A DNA stretch of 16,030 nt, taken from Pelagophyceae sp. CCMP2097. Lineage: Eukaryota > Sar > Pelagophyceae. Each line of letters begins with the position of its first letter. Position 1 is the first letter of the stretch. The translations under genes and the position numbers were made by a program. Positions 7,801 through 15,292 of the stretch are shown piece after piece. The stretch is from assembly GCA_026770575.1 (NCBI GenBank), contig MU657243.1, forward strand, positions 210,259 through 226,288. The letters are read 5' to 3'. A model generated the notes under the pieces. It was not told where the DNA came from and did no database searches. It was given only the letters and a program-made list of their open reading frames with translations.

Positions 7801-8761
7801 CGATCTCCACGACGGTCAAGGTGTGGCCTTGGATGCCGAAGGATAAAAACGACATTGCCGCGGTATTAATAATCCTCAATCTGTAAGTCTTGCCAGCCTC
7901 AACTTCGATGACCGCGGGTCCGCGCGGCGCAGGGCACGCGGTCCAGTCGCCGGCGGCGCACCCGGCGCCGTTGATTAAAATCGATTGGGGATCGCCAACC
8001 CACCGGAACTTCTGCTGTCTCAAACCCTCAACTAAAGCTCGGTCATCCTTCACATTCCACCAATCAGATAACATCACAATCCGCTCCTCGTCGTACACAA
8101 ATGGCTCGTCTGCGTCTTCCAAAATCAAAGGGCCCGCTAAGGAGGGGTTCCTCATGGACATGGTGTGCGCGTGGTAAAAGTAAGTCCCGTGTTGATGGGC
8201 AGTAAACTTGTATTCAAGAGTCTCCTTCTGGCCGATGGGGCCTACGCAGATGCGGGGTGCGGGGGCGTGTGTGCGGTGGATGCGCCAGAAAGCGTTTGAG
8301 AGGTCTTCCTAGAGGAAATCCCACGCTTCTCTAGGAAACATCCGACTCACATTGCGTTCCAAAGGCAACACCATCATACCATCCGTTCCTCGTGATCCCG
8401 TGCCAGTGCACGGCAAGGCCCGTGTTCGTGAGGTCATTTCTAACGGAAATGGAAACGGAGTCGCCGGATGGGATGCGCACCTACCGGTTGGTCACGGCAA
8501 TCCCCCGCTTCCCGTTCAACGCACCTCGGGCCCGAACGCGCCCAGGGCGCCGTTGAGCATCGGGACCATGCGGTCGACACCGTCGGGGGCCATGAAGCTA
8601 GGAAGGGCGTCAGCAGCGCAGCGACAACCCTCCGGCTTTGGACAAGAGGATTCACGAGGCGATTGGACGCTGGCGTGATGCCCGAAGTTCACGTCAAAGT
8701 CGTATTCCACCAGCGCTCGCGCGCCCGCGGCCGCCGCCGCGAGGACGAGGGACCGCAGCAT
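4867..8761 (-). CDS. Secreted multicopper oxidase (laccase/ascorbate-oxidase type), seven exons
   Basis: Exons on the minus strand are 8761-8525, 8480-8351, 8241-7433, 5976-5586, 5497-5368, 5249-5035 and 4958-4867. All introns are GT...AG (44, 109, 1456, 88, 118 and 76 nt) with matching phases (0,1,0,1,2,1), giving 667 residues. Residues 1-17 (MLRSLVLAAAAAGARA) look like a signal peptide. Copper-site motifs are all present: HWHG at 104-107, YHAH at 145-148, HPWHLHGHDFW at 517-527 and HCHISWH at 578-584, so the T1 and the T2/T3 trinuclear sites should form. Three cupredoxin domains are implied. Such enzymes oxidise phenols, ascorbate or metals and reduce O2 to water; the substrate cannot be told here. 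The position ten residues after the T1 Cys579, usually Met, Leu or Phe, is Asn589. The C-terminal tail has four Cys (638, 648, 662, 666) and ends after CARTCA. Intron 3 is filled with minisatellite and two copies of a dispersed repeat, and intron 5 contains degenerate copies of the following exon. The start ATG 8761 is chosen because it begins the signal peptide. Confidence 0.9.
5250..5367 (-). repeat. Oxidase intron 5, derived from tandem duplication of exon 6 start
   Basis: The 118-nt intron begins GTACGCGG and the next exon begins GTACGTCGCC, so the donor matches the exon start. At about 5320-5276 the minus strand reads GTGGCGGACGTGGCGGGG then AGCATTTGCGTTTCACTGTG, aligning with exon 6 GTCGCCGACGTCCCCGGC then GCGTTTGCGTTCCACTGCC (5246-5209). 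Translated, the intron holds VADVAGS.CVS against exon VADVPGAFAFHC, plus an earlier YAVEMAGAF. This looks like two degenerate copies of the copper-binding exon segment. Confidence 0.7.
6030..6205 (+). repeat. Dispersed GGAGCAG...ACCCGCGGGTC repeat, copy B
   Basis: Starts GGCAGGAGCAGCGACGG and runs through CAACCCGCGGGTCCGG, TTTGCCGGGGTTGCGCG, GGGTCTGGCCGTGG and AAACCCGAACCCGACCC to about 6205. It is clearly similar to copy C, in the same orientation, and both lie inside oxidase intron 3. The left GGTTCGGGT and right ACCCGAACC make it a fold-back sequence of about 100 bp. Confidence 0.75.
6206..7180. repeat. 12-13 nt minisatellite array filling oxidase intron 3
   Basis: From about 6385 to 7150 the sequence is a degenerate array of 11-13 nt units, typically TCCGAGGGACCG, TCCAAGGGACCG, TCGAGGGGCCG and TCCAAAGGAACTG. 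This is the reverse complement of the unit seen at 3.7-4.6 kb. In contrast 6195-6365 carries units in forward orientation, so orientation flips near 6370. A higher-order repeat is visible: about 6428-6560 matches 6914-7046 (offset 486) with landmarks GACGTCGCAGAG, GGGCCGGCAGCCGAGTG and CGGTCACAGAGGGCCCGTCG. Near multiple-of-three units keep long Arg/Pro/Ser/Gly frames open (for example 6560-7306), but these are not genes. Confidence 0.85.
7183..7385 (+). repeat. Dispersed GGAGCAG...ACCCGCGGGTC repeat, copy C
   Basis: Begins ATAGGAGCAGCGACGGG and passes through GGGTTCGGGTTTGCCCG, AAACCCGCGGGTCGGG, CGCCGACCCG, CGCGGGTCTGGCCGTGG and AAACCCGAACCCGACCC. It is a direct copy of copy B, about 1,150 bp away. 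Left GGGTTCGGGTTT and right AAACCCGAACCC arms are inverted over about 90 bp. Its right edge lies about 45 nt inside the 5' splice site of oxidase intron 3. Confidence 0.75.
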
Positions 8762-9113
8762 GCTTAAGCAATTCCGACCGGGACGTCAACTGCAGTACAG
8801 TCTGAATGGATTCACTGTCAAACCGAATCTCTCCTACAATTGTATACGCGTGCAAATCGCCCAACGCTTGCCAGATGGAGCCCAGAACCCTTGAAACGGA
8901 GCCCACAGTCTCTGAACAGATTCGATTTCGTGAGATTTTCATTAAACTACTTTCCTTTTGCTGACGCAAACGTGCAGGGTTAGGATTGAGTTTTGACAAA
9001 CGGTGGAAGCGCTCACGGCCTCTTGCTTGCGTAGAATCCACCTCTCGAAAGATCCCCTTGCACGGACCCTCGGACCTTCTGGACGGGCACTCGAGGCCCC
9101 TATAGACAGCCTC
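8762..9113. other. Upstream region of the oxidase gene
   Basis: This is the presumed promoter and 5' UTR of the oxidase. I see no TATA box at a convincing distance and no other gene. The 15-mer TCCTACAATTGTATA at about 8833 is the inverse of one at 2456. Minisatellite-type CCTTGCACGGACCCTCGGACC units start at about 9055. Confidence 0.4.
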
Positions 9114-9253
9114 CACGGTCCTCGAAACGGCCCCTCTGTGGATGGTCTGGGAAGCGCCGGAATCGAGCGCAGACCGCGCCGGGCGCCCGCTGCATCGCGG
9201 GACGTTATGAGGCCGTCTCGCCTGCGGTCCAAAGTCGGATTTGATCAAAACTG
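9114..9253 (+). repeat. 140-bp direct repeat, left copy
   Basis: Runs from CACGGTCCTCGAAACGGCCC through CTCTGTGGATGGTCTGGGAA, GGGCGCCCG, GCATCGCGGGAC and TCTCGCCTGCGG to GGATTTGATCAAAACTGA. A second, visibly similar copy lies at 9936-10083 in the same orientation, separated by about 680 bp. There is no coding potential. Confidence 0.8.
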
Positions 9254-9443
9254 AGCTATCGACGGATCCATGCCACGGAGACGGCGCCAAGGCGGGTCGT
9301 TGGCCAAGACGCCGCCTCCCCAGCCCGCGTCCTCGTCGGAGGCGCCCCATCCGCCAGGTATACTCGGTGTCCTCTTTCTACGGAAATCTTCGAAGCTCTC
9401 CTTAACAATTGTCCTTAAGCTTGTCACTGCTCGTCCACGCCCT
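9254..9443. other. Spacer between repeats
   Basis: No supported gene. A plus-strand open frame begins at ATG 9270 and runs 74 codons into the GTCCACGAC repeat; its product is Pro/Arg/Ser-rich and has no recognisable domain. Confidence 0.4.
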
Positions 9444-9920
9444 GCTCGTCCACGACACGCGTCGCGTAAGCCCACCCCCACCCACCTGCGCTAGTACGCG
9501 CCGGCCTCGAGCTACGGCGGTCGGGTATTTATGGGTATATTTGGGTATAAACGCTAAACCGACGTGGAATACAGGGTATTTCTAGATAATTCCACGTGAC
9601 CTCGTAGCGCCCTCGCTCGAGGCGCGCCGCAAACGTGCGGCCGTGGAAGTCGAGCTGCGTGATTGGGCGAAAAGGGGTGGTCTCGGGACCCCCCACCACA
9701 CGACACGCGTCGCGTAAGCCTTCCCCCACCCACCCACAGCGCCTCACTCGACACGGAGTGGTCTTGCGACCCCCCACCCCCACTCTTGGACAAGTGGTTT
9801 CTTACCCACCCATCCCACGGCGGCTCGATCGACACGCCGGGGGGGGTCTCGCGACCCCGCCCCACCCTGCTCCGCTCGTCCACGACACGCGTCGATACGT
9901 GAATATTCTTCCCCCCACCC
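9444..9920 (+). repeat. Cluster of GTCCACGACACGCGTCG repeats
   Basis: Three copies of CACGACACGCGTCG(CGTAAGCC) followed by C-rich CCCCCACCCACC tracts occur at 9444-9485, 9691-9736 and 9874-9920. GTCT(C/T)G.GACCCC motifs recur at about 9679, 9762 and 9846. Between the first two copies, 9526-9552 holds three GGGTAT motifs in an AT-richer patch. The cluster lies between the two 140-bp direct repeats, so the whole 9.1-10.1 kb block may be one compound repeat. Confidence 0.65.
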
Positions 9921-9935
9921 ATGAACCGGCTGGTA

Positions 9936-10083
9936 CACGGTCCTCGAAACGGCCCCTCTGTGGATCCATGGTCTGGGAAGCGTCGGGGTCGAGTGCAGGC
10001 CGCGTCGGGCGCCCGTGGCATCGCGGGACATCGACGGCGGCAGTCTCGCCTGCGGGGCCAAAATAGGATTTGATTTAACCTGA
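9936..10083 (+). repeat. 140-bp direct repeat, right copy
   Basis: Matches 9114-9253: CACGGTCCTCGAAACGGCCC, CTCTGTGGATCCATGGTCTG (4-base insertion relative to the left copy), GGGCGCCCG, GCATCGCGGGAC, TCTCGCCTGCGGGGCCAAAA, GGATTTGATTTAACCTGA. Confidence 0.8.
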
Positions 10084-10200
10084 CGGGTCCAGCGCATGCC
10101 GCAGCGGCACCAGGCAGGCCGTCGGAGTGCGTTCTCGAAGACTAAGATCGTCGCCCGAGACGGACGCCCTTCTTAGCGAGGAGACGGAAGGGGCGCAGAA

Positions 10201-11223
10201 TTACGCGTTGAGCGTTTGGGAGGCGGGCGCGACGTCGGTTGCGCCGTCGGGTGCGATGGCGGGCGCGTCGCTTCGCTGCCTGACTTGCCGGAGTCGCAAT
10301 GCGAACCTCGCGCGGATCTTGGATTCGATTTTCACCGCCGCTTCTGCCCGCCTCTGATCGTGAAACATTTCCCATTTCTGCTTTTGCACCTTCTGCGACG
10401 CCTTGAGCGCCCGAAACTGCGACTGTATCGCCGCCGCCGCCGCGCGAGTCTTCAACGTCGAAGCCTTGCCGCGTACAGAATGGCCCCGCCACGAAGATTG
10501 TAAAACAGCCACGTTCGACCCGAGTCCGGCGTCCGCCACGTCCAAACGCCTTTGCTCCACCCCGAAACGGTTCAGCCTTCGCCTGGAAGCGGCCTGCAGC
10601 ACCGTCGCCGCTTGGGCGCAGCGGCGCGCGTAGGATCGATCTCTTTGTAATTGCTTTTTGCTTTTTGTTTCCGCAGGGGCTAAGGTCAGCCCTCTTAAAG
10701 CCGACAACCCGGACACCTTGGCCAGCCCCAAAAGCTCCGGCGGCAGCTGCGACTCTAATTCCAAGGGCAGTCTGGGCTTCCTCATCTCTTTATAAAGTCG
10801 CAGCCTCACTTGCCTTAAATGCGCCGGCTGCGCCGCGAACCCCCGATACACCGCTTGGAATAAAGTGGCCCCGGACTGCTCGGCGTGGACGCGCGCCTTT
10901 CGCTCGTCGTTGAGCTTGGCCATAAAGCGGTCTCGCTCGAGACGCATTTGGTTGGAGACTCGTTTCCTCGACAAATCTGAGAAAAGCTGCTCCGAGATGG
11001 TCAGCTTGTCCGGCCGCGGCCGATCGCCATTGGACTCGGCGTAGGGAAGGCGGCACGCTACCACTCGGCCCTGGCCGACTTTGGACTGCCGTCGTTTCAA
11101 AGGCGACGGAGCCACAAACCTACGGCGCCGCTTCAGCGGGCCCTTTGACCCGGCTATACGCCGCCGGGTCGACTCGATTGAGCCGGCTCGACGTCGCTCG
11201 ACGTCGTCTTTGGATCGACTCTC
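10201..11223 (-). CDS. IQ-motif (calmodulin-binding-like) protein, 5' end unresolved
   Basis: The minus-strand frame is open from 11223 to the TAA at 10201-10203. Counting from a GTG codon at 11115, five IQ-like motifs are visible: LFQAVYRGFAAQ (85-96), ATVLQAASRRRLNRF (170-184), AVLQSSWRGHSVRGK (203-217), AAIQSQFRALKA (229-240) and AAVKIESKIRARF (259-271). IQ motifs bind calmodulin or EF-hand light chains; the basic helical character between them fits a cytoskeletal or ciliary scaffold, but no motor domain is present. The first in-frame ATG is at 10947, which would give 248 residues, yet the sequence upstream of it (PDKLTISEQLFSDLSRKR) looks genuinely coding and is preceded by an in-frame TGA at 11226-11224. 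An upstream exon is therefore likely; candidate splice acceptors such as CCTGAG near 11222 and CGTATAG near 11155 could not be decided between. Confidence 0.7.
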   Translation of the reverse strand, partial: ESRSKDDVERRRAGSIESTRRRIAGSKGPLKRRRRFVAPSPLKRRQSKVGQGRVVACRLPYAESNGDRPRPDKLTISEQLFSDLSRKRVSNQMRLERDRFMAKLNDERKARVHAEQSGATLFQAVYRGFAAQPAHLRQVRLRLYKEMRKPRLPLELESQLPPELLGLAKVSGLSALRGLTLAPAETKSKKQLQRDRSYARRCAQAATVLQAASRRRLNRFGVEQRRLDVADAGLGSNVAVLQSSWRGHSVRGKASTLKTRAAAAAIQSQFRALKASQKVQKQKWEMFHDQRRAEAAVKIESKIRARFALRLRQVRQRSDAPAIAPDGATDVAPASQTLNA

Positions 11224-11725
11224 TCAGGAAAATGCTTTGGCGGTTGCCCCTTCTCTCCAGAGTGCCCTAGCGCGACGCACTTTTCGGGCGTGCTCATGAG
11301 GCACATAATGTCCATGTGCGTCGTCCTCGACGCGACGCAGTACGCCGGGGCCGAGTAGTACCGCGCAAGCCGAAGCGGCGCCACCTAGGGTCCGTAGGCT
11401 AGGAAGAGGCCCCGCTCTCAAAGTCCCGAGCACAGCGACCCTTTAAAAGGCGGCGGCGCCTCGCGGCGCGCCCTTTGGGCCTCGACGAAGGCCCCGCGGT
11501 GGAGACCCAAGCCTCGACTTTCGCGGCGCCTCGACTCGTCTTCAAAAGTGTTTTGAGAGACGCGGCGGAACCTGCCTCGGACGGCGCCGTATCGTACGAC
11601 TCGTCCATCCCACCCGCGACCCTAAACCGCGTCCCCGCCGGACCCGTCGACCGACCAGCTGCCCCCGCGTTGGATGCGCGGGTTCTGGGCTCCGTTTTAG
11701 CGACGAGTAAGGCGCGCCTCCATGC
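11224..11725. other. Region between IQ gene and MYND gene; possible exons on either strand
   Basis: Open frames on both strands overlap here. On the minus strand, 11384-11154 (starting MAPLRLARYYSAPAYC) and the frame through 11399-11700 (with GMDESYDTAPSEAGS) look moderately protein-like and could hold 5' exons of the IQ gene. On the plus strand an ATG-less frame from 11475 runs into the MYND region. Neither can be chosen from sequence alone. Confidence 0.3.
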
Positions 11726-12897
11726 ATGGCCGCGCCGTGCTGCGTCTGAGTCGCGCCGGGCGGCAAGCACTGCACCAAGTGCAAATCGCGCCACTGTTGC
11801 TCCAAAAAGTGCCAGCTCATCGACTGGTACGAGCACGGGCACAAGGCGCAGTGCATGCAGCTGGCCGCCGACTTCCAGGACCGCCTCCTCGACGAGCTCA
11901 TGCATATGAAGATCTGGGAGGAGCCGCCCATCGTCGAGGACGTCGCGCCGGCAGCTGGTTTTGAGGCGGTGGCGCGCTTATCGGCTGTTCGGACGGGCGA
12001 CACGGCTGACGCCAAGGCCAGCGCGCCGAACGGCGGCACGCCAAGCTGGCGCAGCCCGTGCGCAATCTGCCTGGACCTGCTTCCAGCCGTTGGCGGCAAG
12101 ACGTTTAACTGTTGCTGCTGCAAGAGGATTTGCACGGAATGCTCCAAAAAGTGCAGCGAGTACGACACGCGCTGCCCGCTCTGCCGAACGTCAACCGAAG
12201 AGTCGGGTGCCGAGTGGCTGCGCCGGCTGCAGGAGCACGCGGACGAGGGCAAGGCCGAGGCGCAGACGCACGTCGGCAATCATTACCGAACTGGTAGCAT
12301 GGGCGTCAAGAAGAGCTTGAAGCGGGCGCTCCATTGCTACGAGCGCGCTGCGGCGCAAGGACACGCACCAGCTCAGAATGCATTGGGATGTCGTTAAGAG
12401 TATGGCGAAGGCGTCAAGATCAACTACAAGACGCCGCGCAGTGGTACCGGCGCGAAGCCGAGCAAGGATATCCTACCGCTGAATACAATCTCGGCAGGAT
12501 CTTCTACGAAGGCAAAGGCGTGGCGCAGTCGTACGATGAAGCGATGCGATGGTTCCGCCTTGCCGCGGCGCAGAGCTACGCGGACGCGCTCTACAACCTC
12601 GGCGTGTGTTACGCAAACGGCCAAGGCGTGCCGCAGGACTTGCACGAGACGCTGCACTTCTTCAAGCGCGCCGCGGCCAAGGGGTGCACCGGCGCCGCAG
12701 CAGAGGTCGACGCGCGGCACGAAGGACCGCCGCGGGACGACGACGATGGAAGCCTTACCGGCCGCCGCAAAGCCTGCTGCGTCTGCGACGCGCCGGGCGG
12801 CAAGCACTGCACCAAGTGCAAATCCCGCCAGAACTGCCCGAAAAAGTGCCAGCTCGTACAGGGCCCCGCAGGGGCCGGCGCCTATTACTATCTTTAG
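11726..12897 (+). pseudogene. MYND-RING-Sel1 repeat gene with two premature stops and a frameshift
   Basis: ATG 11726 starts MAAPCCV, then TGA at 11747-11749 falls where the second zinc-ligand Cys of the MYND finger belongs. A second finger copy at about 12774-12860 has Cys there (CCVCDAPGGKHCTKC). Beyond the stop the frame continues GGKHCTKCKSRHCCSKKC...WYEHGHKAQC (MYND to 11854), a RING-like finger CAICLDLL...CPLCRT (12059-12188) and Sel1-type TPR repeats (about 12255-12705). The Sel1 part is broken by TAA at 12395-12397 (CR*EYGEGVKINYK, where Tyr is expected) and a one-base deletion at about 12431-12433, after which the next frame reads AAQWYRREAEQGYP and three more half-repeats. The end carries a truncated second MYND finger lacking its last ligands, then stop 12895-12897. 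MYND and RING domains mediate protein interaction and ubiquitin transfer; Sel1 repeats are scaffolds. Splicing of 12390-12430 (GTCGTT...ACAAG) would restore frame, but at the cost of conserved Sel1 residues, so decay is the simpler reading. Confidence 0.7.
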
Positions 12898-13253
12898 AAG
12901 GACTGTTCCTACCCCTAGAGAGCGTTCCGAGGAACGTATCTCGGAGCCGATTTTTAATGCATTGTTTTCGTTTTTGCAACAATTTTCATTTTGAGTAGAT
13001 ATTTAATGCTGTTTTTAAATATATTGGAGATATATTATCATTATAGTTACATACTGTATATGTCAATATATTTTAGATTTCTAAAGGCGTTATTTTGTCG
13101 ATTCACACGACGATCGTTTCAAATGCAATTCTCGCAAACGGCACCAAAACCACCTTTATCGACCTCATTTTTCAGACCCGGACTGAAAAATGAGGTCAAC
13201 GCCCCTATTTTCAAGCCATCATATGACGCCATTTGCGATTATCTCAAACTACA
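12898..13253. other. AT-rich spacer with a perfect hairpin
   Basis: Composition drops sharply to A+T-rich from about 12940 to 13160, unlike the flanking genes. No gene is supported. A perfect inverted repeat, GACCTCATTTTTCAG (13161-13175) and its complement (13183-13197) around a 7-nt loop, lies near its right end. The spacer separates two homologous Sel1 segments and ends abruptly at the start of the second. Confidence 0.55.
13161..13197. repeat. 15-bp perfect inverted repeat (hairpin)
   Basis: Arms 13161-13175 and 13183-13197 are exact complements, with loop ACCCGGA. It may be the footprint of a small fold-back element or an RNA structure; neither is established. Confidence 0.75.
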
Positions 13254-13390
13254 GCATCGGCGTGTGTTACGCAAGCGGCCACGGCGTGCCGCAGGACGAC
13301 GACGAGGCGCTGCGCCACTTAAAGTGCGCCGCGGCCAAGGGGCACGCCCGCGCGGTGGTATTGGTTCGGGACGCCCCAGAGGCCCCCTGA
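13254..13390 (+). pseudogene. Sel1-repeat fragment duplicated from upstream gene
   Basis: The frame reads SIGVCYASGHGVPQDDDEAL, RHLKCAAAKGHARAV and stops at TGA 13388-13390. It matches the last Sel1 repeat of the upstream gene at about 12598-12735 (LGVCYANGQGVPQDLHETLH, FFKRAAAKGCTGAA) at both DNA and protein level, about 657 bp apart. Upstream of 13254 homology ends abruptly in AT-rich DNA and there is no start. AATAAA overlaps the stop. It is a gene fragment, possibly the 3' end of a lost tandem paralogue. Confidence 0.7.
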
Positions 13391-13540
13391 ATAAATACAC
13401 ACCAGATCCAACACGAGGAGAAGGTTGCGACGATCGGCCGGGGGCCGCGCAAGAGGCCGCAAAACTTGCTGCAAAAGGGCCCCCGCATCTTTAAAGGATC
13501 GCATCAAATCTCCGATCTATCTTTGACATTTTCCATCAAT

Positions 13541-14347
13541 AGGGAGGTTCACTTTTTTTGAACAAGTTCTGAACTCAGAGTTCAGGCGATAGTTCAGAAC
13601 TTGTTCAAAATATTTATTGGCTGTAAGGCTGACTGGCCGTGCTGTGCGCTTCTCGTGGTGAGGCTGACGTGTCCTGCAGAGAACAAAACGTCAAACGCGA
13701 CGCAGAAAAAGTTGAACTTGCACTCAACTCCGTGAATTTTCAAATCCTCCTTATCTTTATTTTTATTATTTTATTTCTTATTGAGCTATTTATATTTTTC
13801 TTTTTTTTGCGGCCGACCAGATTCGAACCTGTGACCAAAAACTTCTTCTATGATGATTCCAATGAGGCTCCTGCTCGACCTCAACTCCCAATTTTAGCAA
13901 TCGCATCAACCACCAATCGCTAAATCGGCCGAGTTGCTGCCCTTTTGTTCCCAAAGGTGGAACCTCACGGATGGCATCACGGAAATTGTTTGGGTGTCGC
14001 GCGGAAACTGTTTTCGCTGCGCGCGGCGCGAAGGGCGACGCGCTTCGGCGGCGCGTTTGTCGCGCCGAGCGCGCGGCGGCGGCGCGCGTCGATCGCGCCC
14101 GGGCGCGTCGAAAACGGTGCGCTACGGAGCGAGGACGGCCGCCGGGACGGACCCCGCGGCACGCAATAAACGCCGTTCAACCCTCGTATTTTCCAATGTG
14201 CAAGGCAGTTCTGAACAGTTCAGAACACCGAGTTCTGAACTCAGAGTTCAGAACAAGGTGTTCTGAACAAGTTCATAACATTTCCTAAAGGCGTATTTGC
14301 GTTTTTGAACTCAGTTCTGAACTTGTTCAAAAAAAGTGAACCTCCCT
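13541..14347. mobile_element. 807-bp non-autonomous element with terminal inverted repeats
   Basis: The left end AGGGAGGTTCACTTTTTTTG followed by AACAAGTTC is exactly inverted at the right end (GAACTTGTTC then AAAAAAAGTGAACCTCCCT, finishing at 14347), with further looser similarity inward. The flanks read AAT on both sides (13538-13540 and 14348-14350); alternatively the outer TA could be a duplicated target dinucleotide, as in Tc1/mariner and Stowaway-type elements. Just inside the left end, 13556-13575 and 13591-13610 form a perfect 20-bp stem. The right part (14190-14275) carries at least five GTTCTGAAC/GTTCAGAAC palindromic units. No transposase is encoded, so it is MITE-like. The inside is mosaic: AT-rich at 13730-13810, a tRNA-like segment, then a CG-rich core at 14010-14165. 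Confidence 0.75.
13809..13932 (-). other. tRNA-like Pol III segment (SINE or pseudo-tRNA)
   Basis: On the minus strand GGTTCGAATC (13829-13820) matches a Pol III B box within a T-arm-like ACAGG-TTCGAAT-CTGGT. CGGCCG at both ends (13926-13931 and 13810-13815) can pair as an acceptor stem, and TAGCGATTGG near 13921 resembles an A box. At 124 nt, with no proper D arm, no clear anticodon arm and no terminator T-run, it is not a standard tRNA. A tRNA-derived remnant or intron-bearing pseudo-tRNA is likelier. Confidence 0.35.
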
Positions 14348-14639
14348 AATCGATTTATTCTGCCGTAAGGATGCAAAATAAATCGTTCCCGTTGTTTTCA
14401 CTAAATTTTCAACGATCTTTCGAGTTCTTTTGGAAAAACTGACGTCACTTCCGTTCAATTCAACTTTTGCGTGAATTTTCTTGTACTTGTAGTGATTCCC
14501 TAGCCCTTGAAACTTCCTTCCGGCGGGTTTTGTTCAAAGTGAGTGCAACGAAGGGTGCAGTCGGCCGGCGTCCGGAAACCTCCGCATAGTCAGAAGGCGT
14601 GTCCTGCCATCGCCCGGATCTCGTCTATCAAAGCGGGCC
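14348..14639. other. Upstream region of the 187-residue gene
   Basis: AT-rich up to about 14520, then GC-rich. The palindrome TGACGTCA lies at 14440-14447, 193 bp before the ATG; it matches the CRE/bZIP consensus, but a single 8-mer is weak evidence for a binding site. No gene is seen. Confidence 0.35.
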
Positions 14640-15203
14640 ATGCCGACGACCGCCTCTCCGCGGCAAGGGCGCGCAATGCGCTCGCACAGGATGGCGATTC
14701 CAATCGCCGACGGCGCCAACCCCGTTTTCGCTTCAACGTCTTCCGACTGGCGGCCCGGCTCGCCGCCGTCCGTCAAGGAGAACCTCGGCCTCCGCCGCTG
14801 CCCGAGCAGCGAATCCAAAGGTCGAGCCGGCCTCTTCGGCGTCGGGCAAAAGGCGAAAGACTCGATGGACTGGGACCTCGTGGCGCGCGACACGTCTACA
14901 CCCATCAACCTCGACCAACACCTATACCAGACGTCCAGGCTCGTCCTCGAGTCGCGGCGGCCGCGCGGCGGCAGCGTCTCCGACGGGTCCGGCAGCGACT
15001 GTGGCATGCGCGAGGGCAAAATTCGGAGTCGCAACCAGAACCGTCAATTGCGCGACTTTATGACCAGCCGAGACTCGCGCGACTTTATGACCAGCCGAGA
15101 CTCGCGCGGCTCCTTATCAGACTTGCAGTTCGCCATGGACCGCCGCAGCATCGACTTCGGCTCAGAGCAGCGCAGTCTGCCGGGGTTGTGCAGGCATACA
15201 TAA
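14640..15203 (+). CDS. Hypothetical protein, 187 residues, disordered
   Basis: ATG 14640 to TAA 15201-15203. I do not recognise the family. The protein is Ser/Arg/Asp-rich, low in long hydrophobic stretches and probably disordered, with a more ordered centre (KAKDSMDWDLVARD, NLDQHLYQTSRLVLESRR, residues about 71-101). A nine-residue unit RDFMTSRDS is exactly repeated at residues 138-146 and 147-155, encoded by an exact 27-bp tandem duplication. There is no signal peptide or membrane segment. It overlaps shadow frames of similar length in other phases (one of 240 codons from 14543), but amino-acid make-up favours this one. It converges with the WD40 gene, 89 bp between stops. It could be a single exon of a larger gene. 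Confidence 0.5.
   Translation: MPTTASPRQGRAMRSHRMAIPIADGANPVFASTSSDWRPGSPPSVKENLGLRRCPSSESKGRAGLFGVGQKAKDSMDWDLVARDTSTPINLDQHLYQTSRLVLESRRPRGGSVSDGSGSDCGMREGKIRSRNQNRQLRDFMTSRDSRDFMTSRDSRGSLSDLQFAMDRRSIDFGSEQRSLPGLCRHT
15051..15104 (+). repeat. 27-bp exact tandem duplication inside coding sequence
   Basis: CGCGACTTTATGACCAGCCG plus AGACTCG occurs twice, at 15051-15077 and 15078-15104, without a mismatch. It is a multiple of three and keeps the frame. The lack of divergence suggests it is recent. Confidence 0.9.
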
Positions 15204-15292
15204 ACATATTTCGTCTCAAAACAGCCACCTCAAAGGGGGATCCCCCTCGCCCCCATGGACGCTGAAGGCGTTAGACGCCCCAGATGAAAACG

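Noticed and set aside
11399..12279. Long minus-strand frames antisense to the MYND-RING-Sel1 gene
   Set aside because: They mirror conserved zinc-finger and Sel1 codons on the plus strand; the part left of 11700 remains undecided and is noted as a possible exon region.
14440..14447. TGACGTCA, CRE-like palindrome upstream of the 187-residue gene
   Set aside because: A single 8-mer is expected by chance often enough; no second site or promoter context supports it.
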